Assembly (NCBI GenBank): GCA_910584715.1 | Contig: CAJUAN010000002.1 | Span: forward strand, 124,001-188,000 | Origin: an uncultured Oscillospiraceae bacterium | GTDB lineage: Bacteria > Bacillota > Clostridia > Oscillospirales > Ruminococcaceae | DNA: 64,000 nucleotides | Direction of reading: 5' to 3' | Shown: positions 26,348-34,438 of the stretch, one piece after another | Position numbering within the stretch: the stretch's first letter is position 1 | How the letters are laid out: each line of letters starts with the position of its first letter | Made by a program: the position numbers and the translations under genes | The notes under the pieces: generated by a model | The model's database searches: none | What the model was told of the DNA's origin: nothing | Seen by the model: only the letters and a program-made list of their open reading frames with translations

Positions 26348-27127
26348 GTGGAATATTATGTTATTGACGCTTTTGCGGAAGGTATTTTTAGAGGGAATCC
26401 GGCGGGAGTGTGCGTTTCCAAAAAGGAGCTTCCGACCGAATTAATGCAAAAGATTGCTTTTGAAAACAATCTTTCCGAGACAGCTTTTCTCGTCAAATGC
26501 GGGGAAAAATACTGTCTAAGGTGGTTCACGCCGCTGTTTGAGATAGACCTTTGCGGTCATGCAACTCTCGCGGCGGCGTTTGCTGTGATGAATTTTACTG
26601 AGCCGTCCGCGAACGAGGTTTGTTTCGGAACGGCAGGCGGAGAGCTTTCCGTCAGGCGGGATGGCAATATGTACGAAATGCGTTTTCCCGAAAGAGTTCC
26701 CGAAAAAATTGAAGTAACTGCTGAAATTACCGAGGCGTTGGGAATTATCCCCGGCGAGATATATTCCGGACGTGATTTGGTTGCTGTTCTGGAAAGCGAA
26801 GAAGCGGTGCGGGGGTTTGCCCCAAATTATGAAAAGCTTGGAAAGCTTGACAAATGGCTGGGTATATGCGTCACCGCAAGGGGTAAAAACGCAGATTTTG
26901 TATCAAGATTTTTCTGTCCCGAATTAAAAGCTGAGGACCCGGTAACAGGTTCGGCGCATTGCAGCCTTGTACCCGTTTGGAAAGAAAAGCTGGGAAAAAC
27001 TGTTTTTGAAGCCGAACAGCTTTCCGAACGGGGCGGCAGGCTTTACTGCCGTCATGAGGACAATTTTGTAATAATCGGCGGTAAAGCGATTCTGTACCTG
27101 AAGGGGGAAATTTTTTTACAGGAATAA
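26348..27127 (+). CDS. PhzF family isomerase/epimerase
   Basis: 259 residues starting at GTG 26348, with GAGGAG about 10 bases upstream at the end of recX. The early block DAFAEGIFRGNPAGVCV, the WFTPLFEIDLCGHATLA motif and DPVTGSAHCSLVPVW define the PhzF/diaminopimelate-epimerase-like fold. Catalytic residues of the family (Glu near residue 45, Asp in DPVTG) appear present. Its substrate is unknown; most chromosomal PhzF proteins have no link to phenazines. Confidence 0.85.
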   Translation: MEYYVIDAFAEGIFRGNPAGVCVSKKELPTELMQKIAFENNLSETAFLVKCGEKYCLRWFTPLFEIDLCGHATLAAAFAVMNFTEPSANEVCFGTAGGELSVRRDGNMYEMRFPERVPEKIEVTAEITEALGIIPGEIYSGRDLVAVLESEEAVRGFAPNYEKLGKLDKWLGICVTARGKNADFVSRFFCPELKAEDPVTGSAHCSLVPVWKEKLGKTVFEAEQLSERGGRLYCRHEDNFVIIGGKAILYLKGEIFLQE

Positions 27128-27144
27128 GCAAAAGGAGTCTTATT

Positions 27145-27722
27145 ATGAATAAAAAAAACACCGCAGCTTTGCTTGTTCCGTTTTTAGCTGCGGTATTGAT
27201 ATTTACGGGAACAATGTTTTTTTCGGGTTGTTCGGACAGCGCAAACACAGGATCGGAAACAGTTTCCGAATCATTTTCCGTTACCGAGACCGAAACCGCG
27301 AGCCCCTATCTTTTAGTGCGCGGCTGGGAGGGACATGAGCTTCTTGACAGCCTTTTTTTATGCGGAAAAAACCGTCCGCTGCCGTTCGCCCTTGAGGACG
27401 AGCCCGATTTAATTTTTTCCGACGGTATGCTGATATTTCCCGACGGCTCTTACGCCGAAGCGGCTGTACGCGTTGACAATTCCGATAACTCCGAAACCAA
27501 ACGGACAATAATTACCGCCCTGAGGTTCAGGCGTGAAAGCGCTCCTGCGGATTTTTCGCTTTACGGAGTTGATTTCCGTTCGGCGCCAAACGATATACCG
27601 GACATTATCGGCATCGCCAACAGCGTTTACGGAGACGAAGAAACTACTCTTACCCACAGCTTTTTCGAGGGCGGCATAACCGAACTGACTTTTATATTTA
27701 AAGAAAAGACGCTGTCTGAAAT

Positions 27723-27738
<16 letters not shown>
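27145..27738 (+). CDS. Putative lipoprotein of unknown function
   Basis: 197 residues. An N-terminal helix of about 20 hydrophobic residues ends in a lipobox FFSGC, with a Ser/Thr/Glu-rich linker after the cysteine, so the mature protein is likely lipid-anchored on the outer face of the membrane. The rest is a beta-rich domain (LLVRGWEGHELLDSLFL) that I do not recognise. Its last 16 bases overlap the last bases of the convergent htrA gene. Confidence 0.65.
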
Positions 27739-28844
<1,106 letters not shown>

Positions 28845-29083
28845 AACATATTCTCCCGAACAATTTTTATACGGAGGTATTTTACCCGAAAAAATTTTGT
28901 TTATTATTTTTGTTTTAAAATTTTGTGACAGCACAGGCATCTATGCCGGCAAACTTATTGCCGCAAAATTTTAGAAGTACGGTTTATTCTGTAATGACTC
29001 TGCTGATTTTAGACATTTTAACATATTTATAACCTGAAATATCTTCTTATTAAAACATTTACCTATAAATGTAAAAAATATTT

Positions 29084-29114
29084 TTGCCAAGAAGCGCGCT
29101 TCCTGGCAATTTTT
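29084..29114. terminator. Terminator-like hairpin with no obvious gene before it
   Basis: TTGCCA-A-GAAGC pairs with GCTTC-C-TGGCAA around an A-C mismatch, followed by TTTTT on the plus strand. The preceding interval 28845-29083 has no gene on the plus strand, so it may end an unseen short RNA. Confidence 0.5.
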
Positions 29115-29151
29115 GGTTTTGAGGTTTAAAATAATATTACGAGGTAAATTT

Positions 29152-29223
29152 ATGTATTATTGTGTAGAATTCGGTTTGTTGCCTTCAAGCACAAAGAAAA
29201 AAATATACATATTAAATGCTTGA
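29152..29223 (+). pseudogene. Short ORF, possibly the remnant of a small gene
   Basis: ATG 29152 with GAGGT 6 bases upstream opens a 23-codon frame (MYYCVEFGLL...), closed by TGA at 29221-29223. Directly after it, in another frame, 29224-29370 reads as plausible protein (for example KSDALVKLYTPRYINRKAL) interrupted by one TAG. This looks like a frameshifted and stop-interrupted small gene, just before the DUF6514-like gene. No family is recognised. Confidence 0.3.
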
Positions 29224-29375
29224 GGAACTTTGTGATATCAGCAGCAGATGTATTAGCTATACCGAACAATAGGTATCCAAGCTTAAGTCGGATGCACTTG
29301 TCAAATTATACACCCCGCGCTATATCAACAGGAAAGCACTTGCCGAGCTAAATATTGATGAGGAGGTACATACAG

Positions 29376-29597
29376 ATGATTTACAGCTACAACTGCGTTA
29401 AGCAGAAAAAACTCGGTGAAAACTCAGAAGAATATTATGCTTACGGCATATCGCTCGGAGAAGACATTCTTGTCGGCGACGTAACATGTGACGAGTCATT
29501 CGCCAAAGAAATAGCTGAAAAGCTTAACGCCTTTCAAGCTTCTCCTGTACATATTTTCGAAATCATCGAAAATATGATCATTCAAAAGTATTCTTAA
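29376..29597 (+). CDS. DUF6514-like small protein
   Basis: 73 residues beginning MIYSYNCVKQKKL, with AGGAGG upstream of ATG 29376. The pattern YYAYGISLGEDILVGDV followed by SPVHIFEIIENMI resembles the small DUF6514 proteins of Clostridia, which have no assigned role. No membrane segment. Followed by a long perfect hairpin at 29641. Confidence 0.6.
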   Translation: MIYSYNCVKQKKLGENSEEYYAYGISLGEDILVGDVTCDESFAKEIAEKLNAFQASPVHIFEIIENMIIQKYS

Positions 29598-29640
29598 TAT
29601 ATCCATGATCAAAAATTATATTTGATGTTATTTCCCCTGC

Positions 29641-29698
29641 TAAAATCATTTCAGCGGATTCTTATCGTATATTGATAATATCCGCTGAAATGATTTTA
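29641..29698. repeat. 19-bp perfect inverted repeat
   Basis: Arms 29641-29659 and 29680-29698 are exact reverse complements; the 20-base loop contains a further TTATC/GATAA pairing. There is no T-run directly after either arm, so it is unlike the ordinary terminators in the window. Confidence 0.75.
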
Positions 29699-29737
29699 TG
29701 TTATGCTATTGTCAAGCATATCTCATACGCTTATTTT

Positions 29738-29790
29738 AATACAAAAGCCCTGCTTCCTTTATTTGCGTTTGGAAACGGGACTTTTGTATT
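29738..29790 (+). terminator. Imperfect hairpin, probable terminator
   Basis: AATACAAAAG (29738-29747) pairs with CTTTTGTATT (29781-29790), with CC/GG pairs further in, followed by TTGCTTTT. Confidence 0.45.
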
Positions 29791-30049
29791 TTGCTTTTCA
29801 CGTTTTGTATCTATATATCCTGGTACTTAGACTTTTTTGATCCTATGCAGTTGTTTTTAAAAATACTTTTAAAAAGTTATTGGTCGCTATTCCCATAAAG
29901 GTTTAGTATTGGACTGCGCCGCCGTCTATTGTACGGCGGCAAATCTTTGAGTCAAAATAATACAGGTATCTTCGTTTATGCCATAAAGCCGCAGCGCTTT
30001 TCAAAAATGAGCAGCAGTTTTGATATAGGAACAGCACAAAAAAGTATAT
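29791..30049. other. Gene-free interval
   Basis: No reading frame with a ribosome site is seen on either strand. The only structure is a hairpin GCCGCCGT (29918-29925) with ACGGCGGC (29933-29940). Confidence 0.5.
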
Positions 30050-30110
30050 TCTAATAATAAAAAACACCGCAACACTCTGACCTTTGAAGGACATGATAAA
30101 GTTACGGTGT
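30050..30110 (-). terminator. Terminator after the DUF1292 gene
   Basis: On the minus strand ACACCGTAAC pairs with GTTGCGGTGT (10 bp with one G-U) around an inner CCTT/AAGG hairpin, followed by TTTTTTATT. Confidence 0.75.
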
Positions 30111-30152
30111 ATTGTATTTCACTTCTGAGCGGCATATCTGCGGGATCAGCGA

Positions 30153-30458
30153 TCAGCCGTCGTATATCTCGTTGAGCCTTTCAAGGAACATATTTCCAAT
30201 CTTTTCGTATTCCTCGTCGTTGTCAATAGACACAAGAGTCTCGTCGTCGTTTTCGTCGTATTCGGATTTGAGGACAACCAGCTCGGTATCCGCCTCGATC
30301 TCCTTTGTGGGGTCGTCATAGTATGGAACAAGGGCGTAGTAACGCTCTCCATCAACTTCCATAGTGTCCAGCATTTCAAACTGCTGCTCAACGCCGTCCT
30401 CGTCCACAAGAGTATAAAGGTCGGCAGCCATGCTCATATCGTCAAAATTATCAGCCAT
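30153..30458 (-). CDS. DUF1292 family protein
   Basis: 101 acidic residues. LVDEDGVEQQFEMLDTMEV followed by YYALVPYYDDP is the DUF1292 core, found in small cytoplasmic proteins of Firmicutes, often near yrrK/ruvX-type genes. No catalytic residues are known. AGGAGG lies 8 bases before the ATG. It is divergent from the 1.3-kb RNA unit that starts 200 bases to its right. Confidence 0.82.
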   Translation of the reverse strand: MADNFDDMSMAADLYTLVDEDGVEQQFEMLDTMEVDGERYYALVPYYDDPTKEIEADTELVVLKSEYDENDDETLVSIDNDEEYEKIGNMFLERLNEIYDG

Positions 30459-30631
30459 TGTGAAACCTCCTTAAAAAGCGGTAATGTCATTTCGGTCAAT
30501 TTGTACGGATATCAGCCTTGGCGGCAAAATACCCAACTATTTAATTTTACAACTTTTGCATATAAATGTCAAGATGTAAACTGCACAAAAATATTGCACA
30601 AAAAATGTTGAGTATTTTGTGTGGAAACCTA

Positions 30632-30660
30632 TTGACATTGCACAAAAGGTGTGATATACT
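30632..30660 (+). promoter_or_regulatory. Strong promoter of the 1.3-kb RNA unit
   Basis: TTGACA (30632-30637), 17 bases, TATACT (30655-30660). Three copies of TGCACAAAA lie at 30582-30590, 30595-30603 and 30639-30647, the last inside the spacer, so a repressor or activator may bind here. Confidence 0.8.
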
Positions 30661-31155
30661 GTAATCAATGAAAGAGAAGTACCGATAAAGCGGCGGGGCG
30701 ATGACCCGTGATTAACGGCAGACCCCGATAAGTTCCGCGTAACGGACGGTCTTTCATAGGGCTTGAACCCGATAAAACCTGCTGGTTTTACACTGTGAAA
30801 TACGATAAAGCTCAAGGCGCGGCAAGGTCGGGAATTCAAAATATTCACTCGGAAAGGATGGCGAGTCCAATGGAAATAGCAGATAATCAGTTTTCTCAGG
30901 CAGTCCGCAGCGACTCGTTTGCAGCAATGCTTTAAAGTGAATTATACGGGAGTCTAAATGCAAAGCCTCAGAGCTTCACTCCGAATCACGGCAATTAGCC
31001 GACAGTCCGCTTATAAAGTATCATAACGAGCCGCATATCTCAGAAAATTTCGGAACACTATACCCGATCAAACTGAGCAGTGCGGTATTTTTATACCCCA
31101 AACCAAATTCCGATAGTCTCTAAACAATGCGGAACTGTCTTTATGCAAACGCCCT

Positions 31156-31884
31156 ATGAAAGGGATTTACATAAAAGGCTGCGATAAAATCTGATATAAA
31201 AGGTGAGACCAATGTACCGATAAGACTTTAACCTAATCTTGTGAAAGAAGTGATGTCTTATGAGGATCATTCTGAAAGGTAAAAAGAATCTGCTCATTTA
31301 ACACGGAGGGAGTGAGACCGCCTAAGCAGTTACTGTAACTTCGGAATAAAACTGTAAAGAAGGGATGCATATGAAATTCTTTAAGTATGCGTATCACGAT
31401 CTGAATCTTTAAGAAATAAACGTAAGGGAGTGAGTCCGACAGGACAGTTGTAACGGTTAAGACCGATTTCCGAAAAAATAACGGACAGTATGTCCGAAAG
31501 AAACCGAGTGGTTATTATGGTAATCAGAAAGACTTTTCCTAAAAAATTCTGAAAAAGCAGGAGTGAGTCCAATGGCATAAAATGAGGCGCGATGCCCTTA
31601 CCCCGAAAAAATTTCCGATTGAAACGGAGACGGTAGCTATGATTTTAATTAAGCAAAGTCGGTTGGAAATTGATTTTTAAGGAGTGAGTCCAATGGCATA
31701 GTCCCCATTCTCTTGATCAAAACTTTCCGCAGGGAGTGAATGTTATATGTGGAATTCAATAACATCTCGAAGGAAATATGAATTTTAGGGAGTGAGTCCG
31801 ATGGCATAAGCAAAGACGTTCCGCGATATTCTGTGAAAGGAAGCGGTGTCTATGAAATACGTTCGGAGTTATCTGAAAATCTGA
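31156..31884 (+). other. Series of micro-ORFs, one per repeat unit (coding status unproven)
   Basis: In each unit an ATG after a purine-rich stretch opens a 10-13 codon frame: 31156-31194, 31260-31301 (MRIILKGKKNLLI), 31371-31412 (MKFFKYAYHDLNL), 31517-31552 (MVIRKTFPKKF), 31639-31680 (MILIKQSRLEIDF), 31747-31788 (MWNSITSRRKYEF), 31852-31884 (MKYVRSYLKI). Stops fall 0-14 bases before the next GGAGTGAG motif (7, 7, 14, 7, 0, 0 and 6), and every peptide ends in Ile, Leu or Phe. Sequences are otherwise unlike each other; most are basic. Stops at random could explain part of this, and the unit at 31740 has a second frame of equal length. Earlier frames at 30870-30935 (21 codons) and 30958-31026 (22 codons) also follow the motif or a GGGAG run. 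Confidence 0.35.
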
Positions 31885-31904
31885 AAGATTGGAGTGAGAC
31901 CGCC
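31202..31904 (+). repeat. Seven degenerate units built on a GGAGTGAG-CC motif
   Basis: Motif starts: 31202 (GGTGAGACC variant), 31309, 31427, 31560, 31681, 31789 and 31891, spaced 107, 118, 133, 121, 108 and 102 bases. Two forms occur: GGAGTGAGTCCRATGGCATA (31560, 31681, 31789) and GGAGTGAG-CCG followed by AGTT about 10 bases later (31309, 31427, 31891). Between motifs each unit has a second conserved stretch, roughly TGTGAAAGRAGNGG then TATG. The repeats are too short and too unevenly spaced for CRISPR. Confidence 0.75.
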
Positions 31905-31943
31905 GGATAGTTCAGCGTGCTGAAAAGCCATAAATTTAAATAT

Positions 31944-31974
31944 ACGGGAGCTGTCAGGTCGGCAGCTCCCTTTT
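31944..31974 (+). terminator. Terminator of the 1.3-kb RNA unit
   Basis: GGGAGCTG (31946-31953) and CAGCTCCC (31963-31970) form an 8-bp stem, extendable by two pairs inside, followed by TTTT. Confidence 0.88.
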
Positions 31975-32095
31975 AGTTTGCGCGGATATTACAAAGCGGA
32001 TACAATTTCGGAAAAGACTTGCATTTCCGACAAATTTATGCAATAATATTTCTTGAAATTACTTTAAAACTAAAAAAATGTCGGAGATGTTAAAT

Positions 32096-32968
32096 ATGAA
32101 TTTTTTTACAAAAGCAAAGGACAGTATTTTCCTGGTGCTCAAAGGCGCGGCGGTCGGCATCGGAAACGCTATTCCCGGGGTGAGCGGAGGTACTATCGCC
32201 GTAGTCACAAAAATTTTTGACAGACTTATCGAGGCTATCACGCCTAATATCAAAAAGCTGATAAAAAATCTGCCGTTCCTTATTCCCGTGGGAATAGGAA
32301 TGGTCATTGGAATTTTCCTGACGGCGGTGGCTCTCGACTATCTTTTTGAGACCTATAACGTCCCTACCCAGCTCTTTTTTATGGGACTTATCGTCGGCAG
32401 TCTGCCTACTGTTATGCACGAATGCAAAAAGGAGCGCAGCCGCATTTCACCGATAAATCTTATTCCGTTTCTGGTTGGACTTGCTTTCATGATCTTCCTG
32501 CTTTTTGCAAGCGACGGCGGAAGTATGTTTACCGAGGGCGCGGCGCTGACCTTGCGGGACGTGCTGGTCTACATCATTATGGGATTCATAGCGGCTGTAG
32601 CAATGATAATTCCGGGCGTGAGCGGTTCGATGATAATGAAAATTTTCGGAGTGTACGATTCTATAATCGGCGCTGTTTCGGGACTTGAATTCCCCGTTTT
32701 GCTGAGCTTCGGCGCAGGGGCGGTAATAGGTATCTTTGCAGCGGCGGGAATAATCAACGCTCTTATGAAACGGTTTAGGCAGGGCGTTTACTGCCTTATT
32801 ATCGGTCTGATAGTAGGCTCGGTGCCGCATATTTTTCCCGCAGGATTCAGATTTGACGCACAGGGTATAGTGGGAATCGTTCTTCTTCTGGTCGGAGCAG
32901 CGATACCTATACTTATGGAGCTCCCCTCCCGCAAAAGTGAAAAGGAAGCGCAGTCCGCCAAGTCGTAA
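32096..32968 (+). CDS. DUF368 membrane protein (PopT-type polyprenyl-phosphate transporter family)
   Basis: 290 residues with eight or nine membrane segments. The twin motifs GIGNAIPGVSGGTIAVV near the N-terminus and AMIIPGVSGSMIMKIFGVY in the middle are the two pseudosymmetric re-entrant signatures of the DUF368 family, recently linked to recycling of undecaprenyl phosphate across the membrane. That link is family knowledge, not shown here. ATG 32096 has GGAG upstream; an ATG at 32078 lacks a site. Confidence 0.87.
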   Translation: MNFFTKAKDSIFLVLKGAAVGIGNAIPGVSGGTIAVVTKIFDRLIEAITPNIKKLIKNLPFLIPVGIGMVIGIFLTAVALDYLFETYNVPTQLFFMGLIVGSLPTVMHECKKERSRISPINLIPFLVGLAFMIFLLFASDGGSMFTEGAALTLRDVLVYIIMGFIAAVAMIIPGVSGSMIMKIFGVYDSIIGAVSGLEFPVLLSFGAGAVIGIFAAAGIINALMKRFRQGVYCLIIGLIVGSVPHIFPAGFRFDAQGIVGIVLLLVGAAIPILMELPSRKSEKEAQSAKS

Positions 32969-32974
32969 AAAATG

Positions 32975-33003
32975 TTGACAAGATATCCGGTATATGCTAT
33001 AAT
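32975..33003 (+). promoter_or_regulatory. Perfect consensus promoter of the efflux gene leader
   Basis: TTGACA (32975-32980), 17 bases, TATAAT (32998-33003), just after the DUF368 stop. Transcription starts near 33010, giving a 225-base leader before the MFS gene. Confidence 0.9.
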
Positions 33004-33046
33004 TAATAAGTAAAATTACGCAAAAATCTATTAAGAGGTTAAATTT

Positions 33047-33157
33047 ATGTTCTGGAAAATGGCAAATGTTTGTTTACAAAAAGGATCCGATTATGCCCTC
33101 TATGGGGGTAGTGCGCCCTTTTTTAAACAGATTTGTCATAAGCATACTCAAATTTGA
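33047..33157 (+). CDS. Leader peptide of the MFS efflux gene
   Basis: A 36-codon frame with AAGAGG 9 bases before ATG 33047. Its middle reads KGSDYALYGGSAPFFKQ, which from memory resembles leader peptides found before tet(M)/tet(W)-type tetracycline resistance genes. It ends 40 bases before a terminator hairpin that overlaps the ribosome site of the MFS gene. The arrangement suggests that ribosome slowing in this frame controls read-through. Similarity to known leaders needs an alignment. Confidence 0.7.
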   Translation: MFWKMANVCLQKGSDYALYGGSAPFFKQICHKHTQI

Positions 33158-33197
33158 TCTAATAGAGTTGTTTTCGGCAAATTTCCAAAGGCGCATT

Positions 33198-33235
33198 ATC
33201 TCCTTAACTGCCATTAAATGTTAAGGAGATTTTTT
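33198..33235 (+). terminator. Attenuator hairpin that also hides the MFS ribosome site
   Basis: ATCTCCTTAAC (33198-33208) pairs perfectly with GTTAAGGAGAT (33220-33230), followed by a run of six T and then ATG 33236. The 3' arm contains the AAGGAG ribosome site, so the hairpin can stop transcription and block initiation. Confidence 0.88.
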
Positions 33236-34330
33236 ATGTTTAAAATTAAGAAGCAAATATCAAGGCTATATTTATCGTCCGTACTGGGAAATTTATCGCT
33301 TACGGGCGCATGGGTCGCAATTCTTGCGGCAAGAGGCTACAGCCTTGTGGAAATAGGAGTTGCTGAGACCGTTTTTCACATTACCAGCCTAATTTTCGAG
33401 ATACCGTCGGGAATTCTGGCGGACGTGTTCGGCAGAAAGAAAATGCTGATCGTCAGCAGTATCATGCGAATGATCGGAAATATCGTTATGATTTTTTCCC
33501 ACAGCCTTTTTACGGTGTGTTTGGCTCTTGCTTTTTACGCGCTGAGCTACAATTCGGCGTCAGGCTCGGGAGACGCGTTGGCATACGATTCTCTTAAAAT
33601 CACGAAAGCAGAGGACGAGTTTGAGAAATACGAATCGAATCAGCTTATCATTTACCGTATTTGCAGCGGATTGTCAACCTTGTGCGCGGGCTTTGCGCTC
33701 TTTATAGGATACCGAATTGCTTACAGCACAGACCTGATAATGTGCGCTTTGCAGATTTTTGTTTTGTCTTTTCTGTGTGAAGTGTACGCCGAAGAACCGC
33801 GTAATACTACGGAGATCAAAATCGGTGTAAGACTCGTTGGGTGCTTTAAGGAAAGCATTTCATTCCTAAGACAGGTCGGAAAAGCCATGGGGATAATGAT
33901 GTGCAATTCATTTGTGGGCGCGGTGGATATTCTGCTGCTGTTTTTCTTACAGGCGAAGCTTCCCGAAAAAGGTATTCCCCGGTGGGGTCTGGGCTTGGCT
34001 CTGCTTTTTATGGAAATGGGCGGCGTGGTCGGTTCACGGCTGATACTGAAATTCCAGAAGCTTAGCTACAAATGGGTATTTGGTTTATCGTTCTGCCTTG
34101 TGCTGACAGGCTTTTGGGCAGAGCATTCTCCGATGTGGGCTGTAATGGCTCTGGGAGGATTTATTGCCGCGGCAGGTGACGACTCGCTGCAGGTACGCAC
34201 AAACGCTCTTCTCCAGGATATGTTTCCCTCGGAGCAGCGGGCGACGCTCACTTCCGTGGAGTCGTTCACATTTTCAGTTATTATGATCGTGCTGTCTCCT
34301 TTTGCCGGATTCGTTTTTACATACTGGTGA
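33236..34330 (+). CDS. MFS efflux transporter, Tet(40)-like
   Basis: 364 residues. LTGAWVAILAARGYSLVEIG, EIPSGILADVFGRKKMLI (MFS motif A between helices 2 and 3) and SSGSGDALAYDSL-like blocks resemble, from memory, the clostridial tetracycline efflux protein Tet(40) and its macrolide-efflux relatives. About 11 membrane segments are visible. The protein ends abruptly in FAGFVFTYW, about 40 residues earlier than I expect, so the last helix may be missing. Expression is probably induced through the leader at 33047-33235. Confidence 0.78.
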   Translation: MFKIKKQISRLYLSSVLGNLSLTGAWVAILAARGYSLVEIGVAETVFHITSLIFEIPSGILADVFGRKKMLIVSSIMRMIGNIVMIFSHSLFTVCLALAFYALSYNSASGSGDALAYDSLKITKAEDEFEKYESNQLIIYRICSGLSTLCAGFALFIGYRIAYSTDLIMCALQIFVLSFLCEVYAEEPRNTTEIKIGVRLVGCFKESISFLRQVGKAMGIMMCNSFVGAVDILLLFFLQAKLPEKGIPRWGLGLALLFMEMGGVVGSRLILKFQKLSYKWVFGLSFCLVLTGFWAEHSPMWAVMALGGFIAAAGDDSLQVRTNALLQDMFPSEQRATLTSVESFTFSVIMIVLSPFAGFVFTYW

Positions 34331-34400
34331 TACTGAAAAGCCTCACGGACTCTTTGTTCAGCCTTTGTGCCTGATCAATTAATTATCACTATATACTGCG

Positions 34401-34434
34401 GCGGGGGTAAAGGCTAACCTTTAACCCCCGCTTT
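34401..34434. terminator. Bidirectional terminator
   Basis: GCGGGGGT-AAAGG pairs with CCTTT-A-ACCCCCGC (13 bp, one bulged A) between the convergent MFS and anti-sigma genes. Confidence 0.8.
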
Positions 34435-34438
34435 AAAA

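Larger units (their letters stand above)
30664..31975 (+). ncRNA. Large, apparently structured RNA of unknown family
   Basis: About 1.3 kb between a consensus promoter and a strong terminator, with no long reading frame on either strand. In the 5' half, 30751-30762 (CTTTCATAGGGC) is the exact reverse complement of 31151-31162. Nested inside are TAAAACC/GGTTTTA (30773-30790), ATTCACT/AGTGAAT (30843-30849 with 30936-30942), CGAGTC/GACTCG (30862-30867 with 30912-30917), TCGGAA/TTCCGA (31050-31055 with 31108-31113) and GGTAT/ATACC (31084-31097). The motif CGATAA recurs at 30683, 30726, 30770 and 30803. The 3' half is the repeat series at 31202-31904. I do not recognise it as GOLLD, ROOL, OLE, HEARO, RNase P or tmRNA. 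Confidence 0.6.

Noticed and set aside
30537..31578. Minus-strand reading frames inside the RNA unit
   Set aside because: Short, no ribosome sites, and antisense to a region with clear plus-strand promoter and terminator.
31202..31904. CRISPR array
   Set aside because: Conserved part is only about 11-20 bases, it varies between copies, and spacing ranges from 102 to 133 bases. No cas gene is near.
31309..31910. Decayed repeat-protein gene read through the motif (Ser-Glu-Thr-Ala / Ser-Glu-Ser-Asn frame)
   Set aside because: One or two units read open in this frame (for example 31429-31541 and 31833-31910), but most are broken by stops, and the frame shifts between units. Kept only as an alternative to the RNA view.
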